A stretch of DNA of 64,000 nt from Gammaproteobacteria bacterium (GCA_017853205.1 JAFMKB010000001.1:1-64000); one strand, 5' to 3'. Shown: positions 9,936 to 18,726, counted from the first letter of the stretch. The notes: generated by a model not told the origin, from the sequence alone. Made by a program: numbers and translations.

Positions 9936-10694
9936 ATGGATATCGACTTGCCTAGCATTGCGCTGCTCTGCATCACGGGCTTTTTCGCCGGTGCAATAAA
10001 TACAGTCGCAGGCGGGGGCTCTAATCTGACCCTGCCCGTGCTGATGATGCTGGGTCTTCCGGCCGACATCGCCAATGGAAGTAATAGGGTTGCGGTAATG
10101 CTTCAGTGTCTCGTGGGTTTGCGGGGATACGATAAGAATAACGCGCTAGATAGGCCCGCTCTCATCCTTATACTTATACCAACAATATCGGGGGGGATAA
10201 TTGGCGCTTTGATCGCTGCGCTTTTGCCCAACCTCTATTTAAAACCCTTGCTGCTTGTCAGCATTCTTTGTATGAGCCTAGTTATCTTGCTGCGTCCGAG
10301 TATGATCGCGCATTCGCCAGACACTATTGCTCTCACCCCGAATGAGAGCAGAATGGGCTGGTGGGGGCTATTTGCAGCCGGCGTTTATGGCGGGTTTGTC
10401 CAAGCAGGCGTAGGATTTATGCTCATCGCGGCGCTTGCTGGTGGACTGCGCTATGACTTACTGCGCGCGAACGCGCTAAAGACTTTATGCGCGCTCGCAT
10501 TTACAAGCGTTGCGCTTATCGTCTTTATAATTTTTGGCAAAGTAGCGTGGGCGCCGGGACTCATTTTAGCAGTAGGATCGATGTCTGGCGCACACCTTGC
10601 TGTAAAACTCGCGGTTCGCGCATCACCGAATGCAATCAAATGGTTTCTGTTTTTGATGACACTTTTTGCCGTAGCCGGAGGACTACTGCTTTAA
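9936..10694 (+). CDS. TauE/SafE (TSUP) family membrane permease
   Basis: Integral inner-membrane protein of 252 aa with about eight hydrophobic segments. The TSUP signature is present twice: near the N-terminus (GFFAGAINTVAGGGSNLTLP, residues about 15-34) and mid-protein (YGGFVQAGVGFML). Family members export sulfite, sulfoacetate or related organic sulfur anions, or take up sulfur compounds. The substrate cannot be read from the sequence. GAGAGAG lies just before the ATG. It stands alone between divergent nadE and the convergent histidine kinase, with no sulfur-metabolism gene nearby. Confidence 0.88.
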   Translation: MDIDLPSIALLCITGFFAGAINTVAGGGSNLTLPVLMMLGLPADIANGSNRVAVMLQCLVGLRGYDKNNALDRPALILILIPTISGGIIGALIAALLPNLYLKPLLLVSILCMSLVILLRPSMIAHSPDTIALTPNESRMGWWGLFAAGVYGGFVQAGVGFMLIAALAGGLRYDLLRANALKTLCALAFTSVALIVFIIFGKVAWAPGLILAVGSMSGAHLAVKLAVRASPNAIKWFLFLMTLFAVAGGLLL

Positions 10695-10717
10695 ATCTCA
10701 CTACCCGAGTAGTCCTC
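10678..10717. terminator. Possible bidirectional terminator between the TSUP gene and phoQ
   Basis: A perfect 10-bp inverted repeat, GAGGACTACT (10678-10687) and AGTAGTCCTC (10708-10717), with a 20-base loop. It overlaps the end of the TSUP gene and lies between two convergent genes. Only TCT follows on the plus strand, so the U-run is weak. Confidence 0.4.
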
Positions 10718-10754
10718 TCTTAGAGAAAACGCAGTAGCCTAAAAGCGTGCTTGA

Positions 10755-12194
10755 TCATTTGCGAGTCGGTTCAGTCTCGGGCTGCGGGAAGGTCAACACA
10801 AACTTCGCGCCACCCAAATCACTGGGCTCTATCGTTACGCTACCCTGATAGCTCGCCATAATGTCACTTACCACTGCAAGCCCTATCCCTTGCCCCTGAG
10901 CAAGGGTATCTGCTCGTGCGCCGCGCTGGAGAACAAACTCTCTTTGTTCTACCGAAATTCCCGGCCCGTCGTCCTCGATAAAAAATTCGAGCGCACCGTC
11001 GTCTCCTTGCTTTGCTATGAGTCGAATACGCGCAGCACCGTATTTAAAGGCGTTGTCTAACGTATTGCCTAACACTTCGAGAAGGTCGCGCTCATCTCCC
11101 CTGAATTGCAAGCCTTCGTCGCACTGACTTTCTACAATAAACCGGCGACCCGCATACACTTTTTCTAATACCGCCAAAAGTTCTGATACTGCGGTGGCAA
11201 CGTTGACTCTCAACGCGAGAGTCGCATGATTCTGTGTCGACACGGCTCGCTGCAGTTGGTAAGCAACGATCTGATCCATCCGCTCAAGCGCTTGTTTAAT
11301 CATCAACAACTGCGCGTTACCTCCTTCTAAGTTGGGCGCTAAGGGTGACGAACTAGAGAGCGTATCTACCGCCCCCGAGGCAACGCTCAGAGGCGTTTTC
11401 AAACTGTGTGCGAGATCTGCCAATGTTGTCTTGTAGCGTTCTCTCTGTCGTCGTTCAGAGTCGATTAGACGATTGAGATTTTCGGTGACAGCCCAAAGCT
11501 CATCTGGATAATCTCCCGTTAGGCGCTGACTGCTACCCCGTTCGATATTCCGGAGTTCTAGAGAGAGGCGCGCGAGGGGACGCAGGCCCCAGCGCAATAA
11601 AACTAGCAGCAGAATAAGCAAAAGCGCAGCAGCACCGCCAAGCCAGCGGCCGAGGCTTCGACGGAAATCGCGAATTTCTGAGAAATAAGGTGCCGCTAAT
11701 TCAGCAACACTTACACTGAAAGGGGTTTCTACACCTTCCCAAAGAATCCCATAGCTAAACCGAAATAGACGCTCGCCGTTGCTGTCGATTACCGTATCGA
11801 AAATTGCCTCACCGACCTCCGGTATGCGCCTACTCTGTTCGCCCTGCGACAAAGAAAGGGCCAACGCCGAATCACTCCGCCACATTTCGGTCAGTGCAGC
11901 ATCGTAAACAAAACCGTAAAGACCAGAGTTGATAGCAGCGTAGCGAGGCTCTTGAATATCCTCGATTACAAAGAACTCACCCGCTTCCTGCTCAAGCGCT
12001 GCCAAGAGTAAATAGACCTGTATTTGCAATCTCTCAGCAGCGCCACCCTCAACGCTATTGCGATAGGCGCGATCTAGGGCGATGCCCGTGAAGCCAAGAA
12101 ACAACAGTAAGACCGCGCCGAGCACTACTAGCATGCGCACGCGGAGGGAGTAGCGGCTTTGATGAGCACTCATTTCGCCACGAATCACTGTCAC
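10755..12194 (-). CDS. phoQ: Sensor histidine kinase, PhoQ-like
   Basis: Inner-membrane kinase, 479 aa. One membrane segment lies near residues 22-42 and a second near 190-210, enclosing a periplasmic sensor domain of about 150 residues. A HAMP-like linker follows (LSLELRNIERGSSQ), then the phospho-acceptor block LADLAHSLKTPLSV, which closely resembles E. coli PhoQ (HSLKTPLAV), and an ATPase domain with NTLDNAFKYG, DDGPGI and GQGIGLAVV. The start GTG lies two bases after the response-regulator stop, so the pair is coupled. PhoQ homologues sense Mg2+, acid or cationic peptides, but the ligand here is unknown. The symbol rests on kinase-core similarity. Confidence 0.75.
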   Translation of the reverse strand: MTVIRGEMSAHQSRYSLRVRMLVVLGAVLLLFLGFTGIALDRAYRNSVEGGAAERLQIQVYLLLAALEQEAGEFFVIEDIQEPRYAAINSGLYGFVYDAALTEMWRSDSALALSLSQGEQSRRIPEVGEAIFDTVIDSNGERLFRFSYGILWEGVETPFSVSVAELAAPYFSEIRDFRRSLGRWLGGAAALLLILLLVLLRWGLRPLARLSLELRNIERGSSQRLTGDYPDELWAVTENLNRLIDSERRQRERYKTTLADLAHSLKTPLSVASGAVDTLSSSSPLAPNLEGGNAQLLMIKQALERMDQIVAYQLQRAVSTQNHATLALRVNVATAVSELLAVLEKVYAGRRFIVESQCDEGLQFRGDERDLLEVLGNTLDNAFKYGAARIRLIAKQGDDGALEFFIEDDGPGISVEQREFVLQRGARADTLAQGQGIGLAVVSDIMASYQGSVTIEPSDLGGAKFVLTFPQPETEPTRK

Positions 12195-12196
12195 GA

Positions 12197-12883
12197 TTAC
12201 TTTTCAGCGCCCTGTTCGAGGTCAAAGCGATAGCCTTGCCCTCGAACAGTTTCGATAGGATTGAGGGTCTGACTGGGGTCCAACTTTTGCCTCAAACGCC
12301 GGACAAACACTTCGAGGACATTACTGTCTCGATCGTGATCCTGGGCATAGAGATGTTCAGTTAGCTGAGCTTTGGAGACTACCTTACCAGCATTAAGCAT
12401 CAAGTATTCAAGCAGCTTATATTCATAGGCAGTGAGATCCACAGGCTTTTCGTAAAGGGCTACCCGTTTCGCACTGAGGTCGAGTTGTATCGGACCAAAC
12501 TCAAGCGAAGAATTCGCAAATCCTGCCGCACGGCGCAGAAGCGCATTCACACGAGCGACAATTTCCTCAAGATGATAGGGCTTAACAACATAGTCGTCTG
12601 CGCCTGCATTGAGCCCTTTCACTTTCTCATGCCAATCGCCGCGCGCGGTCAGAATTAAAATAGGGAATGCTCTCCGCGCTTGGCGCAGCTGCTTTATAAG
12701 ATCAATGCCATCGATACCCGGTAAACCTAGATCGATAATCGCCGCATCGTAGTCATATTCTGTTCCATAGTAGAGTCCGTTTCGACCCTCTGATGCCGAG
12801 TCCACTATGAAGCCATGCTGAGTCAAACCAACTTCAAGTTGTTGCCTCAGCACATCTTCATCTTCCACTATGAGTAATCGCAT
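12197..12883 (-). CDS. phoP: OmpR-family response regulator, PhoP-like
   Basis: Two-domain transcription factor of 228 aa. The receiver domain has the acidic pair E7/D8, phospho-acceptor D51 in IIDLGLPG, T/S in LTARG and K in VVKPYH. The C-terminal winged helix has the OmpR-type YKLLEYLMLN, VLEVFVRRLRQKLD and TVRGQGYRF. A TTG one codon earlier is possible, but ATG at 12881-12883 has GGAGAG four bases upstream. It is the first gene of the pair with the PhoQ-like kinase and lies 42 bp after a PepSY gene, so those envelope genes are its likely co-transcribed or regulated partners. Confidence 0.8.
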   Translation of the reverse strand: MRLLIVEDEDVLRQQLEVGLTQHGFIVDSASEGRNGLYYGTEYDYDAAIIDLGLPGIDGIDLIKQLRQARRAFPILILTARGDWHEKVKGLNAGADDYVVKPYHLEEIVARVNALLRRAAGFANSSLEFGPIQLDLSAKRVALYEKPVDLTAYEYKLLEYLMLNAGKVVSKAQLTEHLYAQDHDRDSNVLEVFVRRLRQKLDPSQTLNPIETVRGQGYRFDLEQGAEK

Positions 12884-12925
12884 CAAGCTCTCCGAAAAAT
12901 CGCCGCGCAGCGGATTCTAGTCAAA

Positions 12926-13279
12926 TTAACCGCCCCGAGTGATTTCTCCCGTTCGGGCATGAACAAAGAGGGTAAACACCTTGCCATCCTTCTCCATCCT
13001 GATCTGATAACGTTTATTACCTCCTGAGCCCACCAAACTTATTCGCAGAACATTACCCGAATATTGAGAACGCGCCCTGGACACGGCTTGACGCTCGGTT
13101 AATTCAAGCCGTGAGGCATTGGGGGCTGCAGGTGTCGATGCGCCGCGACGGCTAGGATCCAACTGCGTCTGAATATCCTGCGCAGACTGGGCAAGAATGT
13201 TAGTCGCCGCGCCGAGGGTGTATGCAAACATTAAACACGATGCCAACACCTGCATGTTTACCGAGCCTGCTTTCCTCAC
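12926..13279 (-). CDS. Exported PepSY-domain protein
   Basis: Small periplasmic protein of 117 aa with an N-terminal hydrophobic signal (about 8-30, VLASCLMFAYTLGAATNILA). A C-terminal PepSY-like domain spans about 60-117, with AVSRARSQYSGNVL, KRYQIRMEKDGK and a final TGEITRGG. PepSY domains are thought to restrain peptidases or act as sensor accessories. Placed directly before a PhoP/PhoQ-like pair it may be a modulator or target of that system, an arrangement I recall from other Pseudomonas-like gammaproteobacteria. The GTG start has GGGGAGA five bases before it; an internal ATG eight codons later lacks a ribosome site. Confidence 0.8.
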   Translation of the reverse strand: MRKAGSVNMQVLASCLMFAYTLGAATNILAQSAQDIQTQLDPSRRGASTPAAPNASRLELTERQAVSRARSQYSGNVLRISLVGSGGNKRYQIRMEKDGKVFTLFVHARTGEITRGG

Positions 13280-13334
13280 ATCTCTCCCCTCAGCCCTTGC
13301 TTAGCTTCTAATTTTCTATCGCTACGCGGATAGT

Positions 13335-13919
13335 CTAAAAAATAGGTTGCACGTCGACTCGCACTTTCATCTGCGACCCAGGATCCTGCGCCATGCGCAC
13401 ACTATACTGCTGTCCATTAAATAGGTAAGTAACATCATATCCAAGAAGTCGTTCCTCTTCATGGCTAACGAACACGGTCTCACAGCGCTCTACAATCTGA
13501 TAGTGCCTAGTATCTGGACTTTGACTCTGGCGCGCAATATCGCGTCCGACGGAGTTGCCGAGAACCGCGCCTAGCACCGCTCCAACTCGTTTACTGCTTT
13601 TATTATTGCCAACCGCGTTACCAATTGCACCGCCGATAATTGTACTCACGATAATCGGCGTACCAGAACTCTGCCGTCTGGCTCGGTCCACCAAAATCCG
13701 CTCCTCTACACAGCGCTCTTGAGGAGTCTCTATTTGAGCTAATTGGTACACCGGCTGCGCTGAAACAACAGCAACCGTCTCATAGCTTTGCTGTGCTGTT
13801 GCGGCGCTGGGCAACGCCAACAGACTAAGAATGAGCATGCCCCCTTTCGTCACCAACTTGAGGATCGAAACTTTCTGTATACCCCAAAGATTGACTTGCT
13901 TAGTGATTGAGTTTGTCAT
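13335..13919 (-). CDS. Glycine-zipper 2TM domain envelope protein
   Basis: Exported protein of 194 aa. A signal peptide ends around ALPSAATAQQ. The centre carries a glycine-zipper repeat, GGAIGNAVGNN and VGAVLGAVLGNSVGRDI (about residues 105-140), as in the Rick-17kDa/SlyB-like 2TM family of outer-membrane-associated proteins. The C-terminal part is a beta-rich domain with YQIVERCETVF and RLLGYDVTYLFNG. There is no lipobox cysteine. ATG at 13917-13919 is chosen over one eight codons upstream because AAAGGAGA lies seven bases before it. It leads the PepSY-phoP-phoQ cluster. Function is envelope-related but unknown. Confidence 0.82.
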   Translation of the reverse strand: MTNSITKQVNLWGIQKVSILKLVTKGGMLILSLLALPSAATAQQSYETVAVVSAQPVYQLAQIETPQERCVEERILVDRARRQSSGTPIIVSTIIGGAIGNAVGNNKSSKRVGAVLGAVLGNSVGRDIARQSQSPDTRHYQIVERCETVFVSHEEERLLGYDVTYLFNGQQYSVRMAQDPGSQMKVRVDVQPIF

Positions 13920-13947
13920 TCTGGTTCTCCTTTCAATCGTCACCGCG

Positions 13948-13966
13948 CAAACGCGAAATGCGTTTG
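13948..13966 (-). promoter_or_regulatory. Hairpin in the 5' leader of the glycine-zipper gene
   Basis: A perfect 7-bp inverted repeat CAAACGC/GCGTTTG with a 5-base loop, flanked by a second pair CAATC (13934-13938) and GATTG (13966-13970). It lies about 30 bp before the start codon, where it could be an operator or an mRNA element. Confidence 0.3.
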
Positions 13967-14138
13967 ATTGAGACTCACCTTACCTCGGAGTAACTGAATG
14001 AAAGCTGAAGCAATGGCCGCAATTGGTTGGCGCAAGGCATCTCTATGACACCACTAGCACTCCTTTTCTGCATGCATTAGAATAATTAATTAAGCCATTG
14101 TTAAAAAAGAAAATAAATCGGCAAGGACACCACTCAGA

Positions 14139-14591
14139 ATGCAAAAAAATCCTTATCTCATCGCGCTACTGCTAACAGTACTTTCTGCTTTACCACTCTA
14201 CACGCTGACAAGTGCGAACTACACATTAACGCCGGACGACCTTCCGACTAGCCTCCTCTCAGTGGCAACCGTAGCTCTCCTCTCGGCACTTTTTGCGCGC
14301 CCAAGCACTGCCGCCAAATCCAATCGGGGCGGCAAGAAATCACGCAGCCGCAGCGTCGCTCCCCGCACCCAGCCCGCTAAGCAAGGCAAACGCGAGCAGG
14401 GAGAGGTTAAGTGGTTCAACTCCACCAAAGGATTCGGCTTTATTACTAGAGATAGCGGTGAAGATATTTTTGTACATTTCCGCTCAATTCGCGGCGAAGG
14501 CCATCGAACGCTAAAAGATGGCGAAAGAGTAGACTTCATCGTAAGCCATGGGGATAAGGGGCTGCAGGCCGACGACGTCGTCGCACTCTGA
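14139..14591 (+). CDS. Membrane-anchored cold-shock-domain protein
   Basis: 150 aa. The N-terminal part has two hydrophobic stretches (about residues 8-26 and 37-53), then a basic, serine-rich linker (about 58-85). A complete cold-shock domain follows at 86-150, with [14 protein letters not shown] and DIFVHFRSI, the RNP1 and RNP2 nucleic-acid-binding motifs. Ordinary Csp proteins are about 70 aa and soluble, so this looks like a CSD tethered to the inner membrane by a hairpin anchor with the domain in the cytoplasm. CspA-family domains melt RNA structure. What membrane attachment adds is unknown. It is monocistronic, in an AT-rich context upstream. Confidence 0.85.
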   Translation: MQKNPYLIALLLTVLSALPLYTLTSANYTLTPDDLPTSLLSVATVALLSALFARPSTAAKSNRGGKKSRSRSVAPRTQPAKQGKREQGEVKWFNSTKGFGFITRDSGEDIFVHFRSIRGEGHRTLKDGERVDFIVSHGDKGLQADDVVAL

Positions 14592-14699
14592 TTTGAATCG
14601 CCAGGTGATCAATCGACTACCCCAGGTCACTGGTGTCAGATTAATGATGTGAAGGCCTCTACGCAAAAATTCATGCTACTTCGCTTAATTATTATTTAG

Positions 14700-14936
14700 C
14701 TAATAGTGTGGTGGCCTTTCGTCAACTGTCTCCCCGACACCACTGCGGTCGCGCTCACGCAACCCGTCAAGCTGCTCCTTGCAACTTTTCAGCTGTACCG
14801 CCAACTCCATGATCTGACGCCCTTGTACCGCAACAACATCGTTGAGCTGTTGAAGCGTATCTTCTTGGAAACTGAATTTCTCCTCTAATTCAGTCATCCG
14901 GCTCATCAATTCAATGCTTCCATCACGCTCTGTCAT
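14700..14936 (-). CDS. slyX: SlyX family protein
   Basis: Small cytoplasmic protein of 78 aa, nearly all coiled coil (heptads through MTELEEKFSFQEDTLQQLND), ending in the family-typical PPHY. Role unknown; E. coli SlyX is encoded near the prolyl isomerase SlyD. ATG at 14934-14936 has AGGGAGG seven bases upstream and is clearly better than an ATG 28 codons further up. It stands alone between the cold-shock gene (convergent) and the desaturase gene (divergent). Confidence 0.88.
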   Translation of the reverse strand: MTERDGSIELMSRMTELEEKFSFQEDTLQQLNDVVAVQGRQIMELAVQLKSCKEQLDGLRERDRSGVGETVDERPPHY

Positions 14937-15093
14937 AGCCCAACCCTCCCTAATTACGCTTGATTCTTCACTCTTCGCGCCACTAAGCTCGCCGCTAGGG
15001 TGCGAACCCATTTGAAACATCGTAACACTGATGCCACTTTTGTATTCGTGGTACAGTTAAGCCCATTGTATTTCAGCGTCGCAGGACCACTAC

Positions 15094-16341
15094 ATGCATT
15101 CATCAGATTCATCGCCTCGTCAGACTACCCTTTCGCACTCTTCTTCAAATTCGGTTGCCGATGCAGTGTCTAATTCAGTATCAAAACCTCAGGAGACCGG
15201 CAAGGCACCGATCAACTGGACAAATATGATCCTTTTTACGGTCACACCGGCTCTCGCGGTCACACTCGTTCCTGCCTACGGCTGGTTTGAGGGCTACGAT
15301 GCATTCGAATGGAGCATGTTTGCTGTAATGATGGTCTTTTGCGGCATGTCCATTACCGCAGGCTATCACCGCCTGTGGTCGCATAAAACTTATGAGGCCC
15401 ACGCCGCAATTCGATTCCTCTTCGCACTGGGCGGTGCGTTCGCCTTACAAAATGACGTGCTGAATTGGGCATCGGATCACAGGCGCCACCATCAGCATGT
15501 AGATAATAATGACCACGATCCCTATTCGGCTGGTCGCGGTTTTTGGTTCTCGCACATTGGCTGGATCTTACGCCATTATGACAGTGCGAAAGACGATTTT
15601 TCGAATGTAAAAGATCTGCAGCGGGATCCGATTGTCATGTGGCAGCATAGAAATTATCTTCTTCTCGTGCTCGTTATGAACATCGGCCTCCCCGCCTTCA
15701 TTGGCCTACTTCACGGCGACATCATTGCAGGTCTGCTCTTAGGCGGCCTGCTCCGCCTAGTGTTAAGCCAGCATGCGACGTACTTCATTAACTCGTTAGC
15801 GCACATGTGGGGCACGCGTCCTTATAGCGATAACAGCTCAGCGCGCGACAACACGCTACTTGCACTCATTACCTACGGCGAGGGCTATCATAATTATCAC
15901 CATACCTTTCAGTGGGATTATCGAAATGGCATACGCTGGTGGCATTTTGACCCTACAAAATGGTTGATCCACTCACTCGAGCGCGTAGGCCTTGCGAGTG
16001 GCCTGAAGCGCTGCGCGCCAGACAAAATCGAGCGAGCGAAGCTCGAAAGGCAGTTCCAACTTGCTGCGCAAAAATGCGAGCATTTGGCAGTCGAAGGCGA
16101 TTGGCGTTCGCGACTTGAAGCCGAATATGAGGCTATTCTTCACACCGTTCAGCAGTGGGCGGAACACAGGCAAGCGTGGTACGAGGCGAAAGGCAAAGAA
16201 TTGCAAGAGCACCTCTCGCATCTCGAGAAGCAGCAGCTAAAAGCCCACTACCTCGAATTCAAATACAAACTAAAATTACAGAAGCAGCGCTGGCAATTAG
16301 TCGTGCAAACCCTCGCGACTCCGGAGCCTCGAATCGCCTAG
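15094..16341 (+). CDS. Acyl-CoA delta-9 desaturase family protein
   Basis: Membrane di-iron enzyme that places a cis double bond in a saturated acyl chain, 415 aa. The three histidine boxes of the stearoyl-CoA desaturase family are present: HRLWSH (about 90), HRRHHQH (about 130) and HNYHH (about 268). Hydrophobic segments lie in the usual positions between them. The C-terminal 120 residues are charged and helical, rich in E/K/Q/H, longer than in minimal desaturases and probably coiled coil. The N-terminal 35 residues are serine-rich and disordered. It likely adjusts membrane fluidity. A TlpA-like gene starts 76 bp downstream on the same strand. Confidence 0.9.
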   Translation: MHSSDSSPRQTTLSHSSSNSVADAVSNSVSKPQETGKAPINWTNMILFTVTPALAVTLVPAYGWFEGYDAFEWSMFAVMMVFCGMSITAGYHRLWSHKTYEAHAAIRFLFALGGAFALQNDVLNWASDHRRHHQHVDNNDHDPYSAGRGFWFSHIGWILRHYDSAKDDFSNVKDLQRDPIVMWQHRNYLLLVLVMNIGLPAFIGLLHGDIIAGLLLGGLLRLVLSQHATYFINSLAHMWGTRPYSDNSSARDNTLLALITYGEGYHNYHHTFQWDYRNGIRWWHFDPTKWLIHSLERVGLASGLKRCAPDKIERAKLERQFQLAAQKCEHLAVEGDWRSRLEAEYEAILHTVQQWAEHRQAWYEAKGKELQEHLSHLEKQQLKAHYLEFKYKLKLQKQRWQLVVQTLATPEPRIA

Positions 16342-16417
16342 CATGTCTTCGGCACTCGACGTTTTTGCCTGCCCCGCTGGCGCGTTGCACAAAAAAAGGT
16401 CAATTGGAGTAATCAAA

Positions 16418-16981
16418 ATGAACGGTCAGATGAGAATAATGAGAGCTGCGATGCTCGGCAGCAGACACTACCACAATCGCAGAAACCTTCTGAATCGGCT
16501 AGCTCTTTATTGTGCTCTTATGTTTTCACCGATTTTCGCTCAAGCTGTCGAGGAAGGTGACATGGCTCCCAGCTTTATTCTTCCTTCGATTTATTCTGAT
16601 AAGCCAGATATCAACTTAGAAGCACTTAGAGGCAAACCCGTTTATATCGACTTCTGGGCTTCTTGGTGTGCCCCCTGCCTGCGCTCGATGCCCGCTTATA
16701 ACGAACTCTATAATCGCTACCACGAGCAGGGATTAGAGTTCGTCGCGATAAATGTCGACAACCCGATAGAAGATGGCCTCGATTTTCTTCTCGATACACC
16801 GCTAGATTTTTTGATTCCTTCAGACCCTGACGGGGAAGTTACCGAACGTTTCGGCGTCGTTGGCATGCCAACGTCTTATCTCATTGACCCTACAGGCAAA
16901 GTGAGACTGGTTCACGTGGGGTTCCGGGATGGCGATATGGTCGAAATAGAGGCTGCAATTCAGGCCGTTCTAGCTGAGTGA
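16418..16981 (+). CDS. Thioredoxin-like (TlpA/ResA family) exported disulfide reductase
   Basis: 188 aa from the ATG at 16418, which follows GGAG by eight bases; an upstream in-frame ATG at 16343 lacks one. A hydrophobic signal (LALYCALMFSPIFAQA, about residues 27-44) leads to a periplasmic thioredoxin fold with FWASWCAPCLRSMP, the CxxC active site, and the cis-proline block VVGMPTSYLID. TlpA-family proteins reduce disulfides in the periplasm, often for cytochrome c or copper centre assembly. No cytochrome maturation gene is near, so the substrate is open. The stop is 8 bp from the convergent srkA stop. Confidence 0.87.
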   Translation: MNGQMRIMRAAMLGSRHYHNRRNLLNRLALYCALMFSPIFAQAVEEGDMAPSFILPSIYSDKPDINLEALRGKPVYIDFWASWCAPCLRSMPAYNELYNRYHEQGLEFVAINVDNPIEDGLDFLLDTPLDFLIPSDPDGEVTERFGVVGMPTSYLIDPTGKVRLVHVGFRDGDMVEIEAAIQAVLAE

Positions 16982-16989
16982 CACCAAGG

Positions 16990-17976
16990 TTAAATCAGCC
17001 TCAAGGGAGGCTCGTCCAGTAAGGCGAACTGCTCACGTAACTCCAAAATGTGCTCCGCCCAATAGCGCTGAGTATTAAACCATGGGAAGCTAAGCGGAAA
17101 CGCCGGATCACTCCAGCGTCGACCTAGCCAAGCACTGTAATGCATCAAGCGCAGCGCCCGCAGACTCTCTATTAGACTCAATTCAGACGGCACAAAGTCA
17201 TAAAATTCGTTGTAGCCCTCGACTAACTCGATGAGCTGCGCCTGCTGCTGATTTCTATCGCCTGAGAGCATCATCCACAAATCCTGTATGGCTGGCCCCA
17301 TCATTGTGTCATCGAAGTCGACGAAATGCGGGGTATCCTCGCGCCACAGCACATTGCCCATGTGACAATCTCCGTGCAGCCTAAGCGAGCGAAGGGGACC
17401 GTGAGCATCGAATCGCAACGCAATCTCATTAAGCAAATCGGCACTAAGCGTCTCATACGCTCGCTGTAGATCTCCCTCGAGAAAGCCACTTTGAAGCAAA
17501 AACTCACGGCTCTCATTACCCAAGCGCTCAATGCTTAACTCGCTGCGATGAGCATATCTGGCGTGTGCACCAACCGCGTGAATGCGCGCAACAAAGCGGC
17601 CCATCGAGACTAGATCATCGGGGTTCTCGAGGTTGACAGCCCGCCCAGCTAAACGCTCGAAAATGGAGAAGCGAAAGCCCTCGTAGACGAAAATCGTCTC
17701 TTCGTCTCGAATTATTGGAGCACCGACGGGAATCTCGAGAGCATTTAATTCAGCAAGAAAGCTATGCTCCTCCCTGATCTGAGCATCGGACCATCGTCGC
17801 GGGCGATAGAACTTTACAACAAGGCTACTGCCGTCTTCGAGGCCTACTTGATATACCCTATTTTCATAGCTATTGAGGGCAAAAACGCGCGCATCCGCTG
17901 CGTATCCGAGCGACTCGACGGCACTTAGCACGAGATCTGGGCTCAATGTAGCAAAGGGGAGAGACTGCGCACTCAC
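16990..17976 (-). CDS. srkA: Stress response serine/threonine kinase SrkA (YihE)
   Basis: Cytoplasmic kinase of the aminoglycoside-phosphotransferase fold that in E. coli counters MazEF-linked death under stress. Motifs: ALNSYENRVYQV near the N-terminus, VVKFYRPRRWSDAQI (ATP-binding lysine), the catalytic loop LHGDCHMGN and the metal site VDFDDTMMGP. The frame is open to a TTG at 18105 overlapping the neighbouring gene. GTG at 17974-17976 gives 328 aa, the same length as E. coli SrkA, with PFATLSPD aligned to the E. coli start. It has no strong ribosome site, so the start is uncertain. It follows the DUF1820 gene. Confidence 0.9.
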   Translation of the reverse strand: MSAQSLPFATLSPDLVLSAVESLGYAADARVFALNSYENRVYQVGLEDGSSLVVKFYRPRRWSDAQIREEHSFLAELNALEIPVGAPIIRDEETIFVYEGFRFSIFERLAGRAVNLENPDDLVSMGRFVARIHAVGAHARYAHRSELSIERLGNESREFLLQSGFLEGDLQRAYETLSADLLNEIALRFDAHGPLRSLRLHGDCHMGNVLWREDTPHFVDFDDTMMGPAIQDLWMMLSGDRNQQQAQLIELVEGYNEFYDFVPSELSLIESLRALRLMHYSAWLGRRWSDPAFPLSFPWFNTQRYWAEHILELREQFALLDEPPLRLI

Positions 17977-18070
17977 GTTCGGAGTTACACTCTGCACCGA
18001 AGCGATATTGCCGTTTACCGAGGCAGCTGCTCCCTCGCGCTTACCCCTACCTAATTCGATAATGGCGATG

Positions 18071-18406
18071 CTACTTGTCCTTGGGTTCAGGCTTACCACC
18101 CACAAGCGACATGGGGAATGGCGAGACGTTATCGCCGTTGCTGATCTTACTCACGCCCGATTTTTCGACCTCATCGATCCGAATGATTGCCTGCATGGGG
18201 ATAAAGCTGCGGCGTACGCCAGTAAACTCTGTTTTAAGTCTTTCCTCCGAGGGGTCGACCAAAACTTGACTGCGCTCATTAAAAACGTAGTCTTCGACCT
18301 CGATAAAGCCATAGAGATCGCTCTGATAGACCTGTTTCACGAAGACCTCATAGACCTTACCCTGATTGAGGAAGGTGACTTTATATATTTCCGAGGCATT
18401 ATCCAT
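18071..18406 (-). CDS. DUF1820 family protein
   Basis: 111-aa cytoplasmic protein. The opening IYKVTFLNQGKVYEVFVKQV, then LYGFIEVEDYVF and a mid-domain RLKTEF-to-SFIPMQAIIRIDEV, are typical of DUF1820, a small beta-rich family restricted to proteobacteria and of unknown role. The C-terminus is a polar tail. It lies upstream of srkA and divergent from miaB. A structural RNA- or protein-binding fold is possible, but nothing in the sequence shows a catalytic site. Confidence 0.82.
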   Translation of the reverse strand: MDNASEIYKVTFLNQGKVYEVFVKQVYQSDLYGFIEVEDYVFNERSQVLVDPSEERLKTEFTGVRRSFIPMQAIIRIDEVEKSGVSKISNGDNVSPFPMSLVGGKPEPKDK

Positions 18407-18726
18407 CTAAATCATACTCTTAAAAGCGCATTCTCATGCATGTACTAAAGTTGGGCGTCTTAGAAAGACTGTATTTTCGCGCCAGACAAGTGAGCCCATA
18501 GGCATTATTTGGCTAATTCACTAATTTTCAATGCATTATGCGTGAATTCCTAGTTAAGTACCGCAACTTTTTACTGCTATAATCTTTCCATCACTGGCCT
18601 CTTGCCCTTCATTAGACAAAGACTTTCTACTGTCACATTAACAGGAAAGACTGAGACCAAATTCTTACCGATCAACAGCGCTGCCGAGTCGCTAACACAG
18701 AGTCACCATCGGTAGCAGGAGTTTTC
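18407..18726. other. 320-bp divergent promoter region between DUF1820 and miaB
   Basis: No gene is visible. It holds a good promoter for miaB (separate entry). Just upstream is an inverted repeat AATTCAC (18515-18521) and GTGAATT (18542-18548) with 20 bases between, enclosing the 8-base palindrome AATGCATT at 18530-18537, which could be an operator. The leader from the promoter to miaB is about 140 bases and ends with the ribosome site GCAGGAG. Confidence 0.5.
18554..18583 (+). promoter_or_regulatory. Sigma-70-type promoter of the miaB operon
   Basis: A perfect -10 hexamer TATAAT (18578-18583) with TTAAGT (18554-18559) as a -35 at 18-base spacing, 143 bp before the miaB ATG. Confidence 0.6.
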
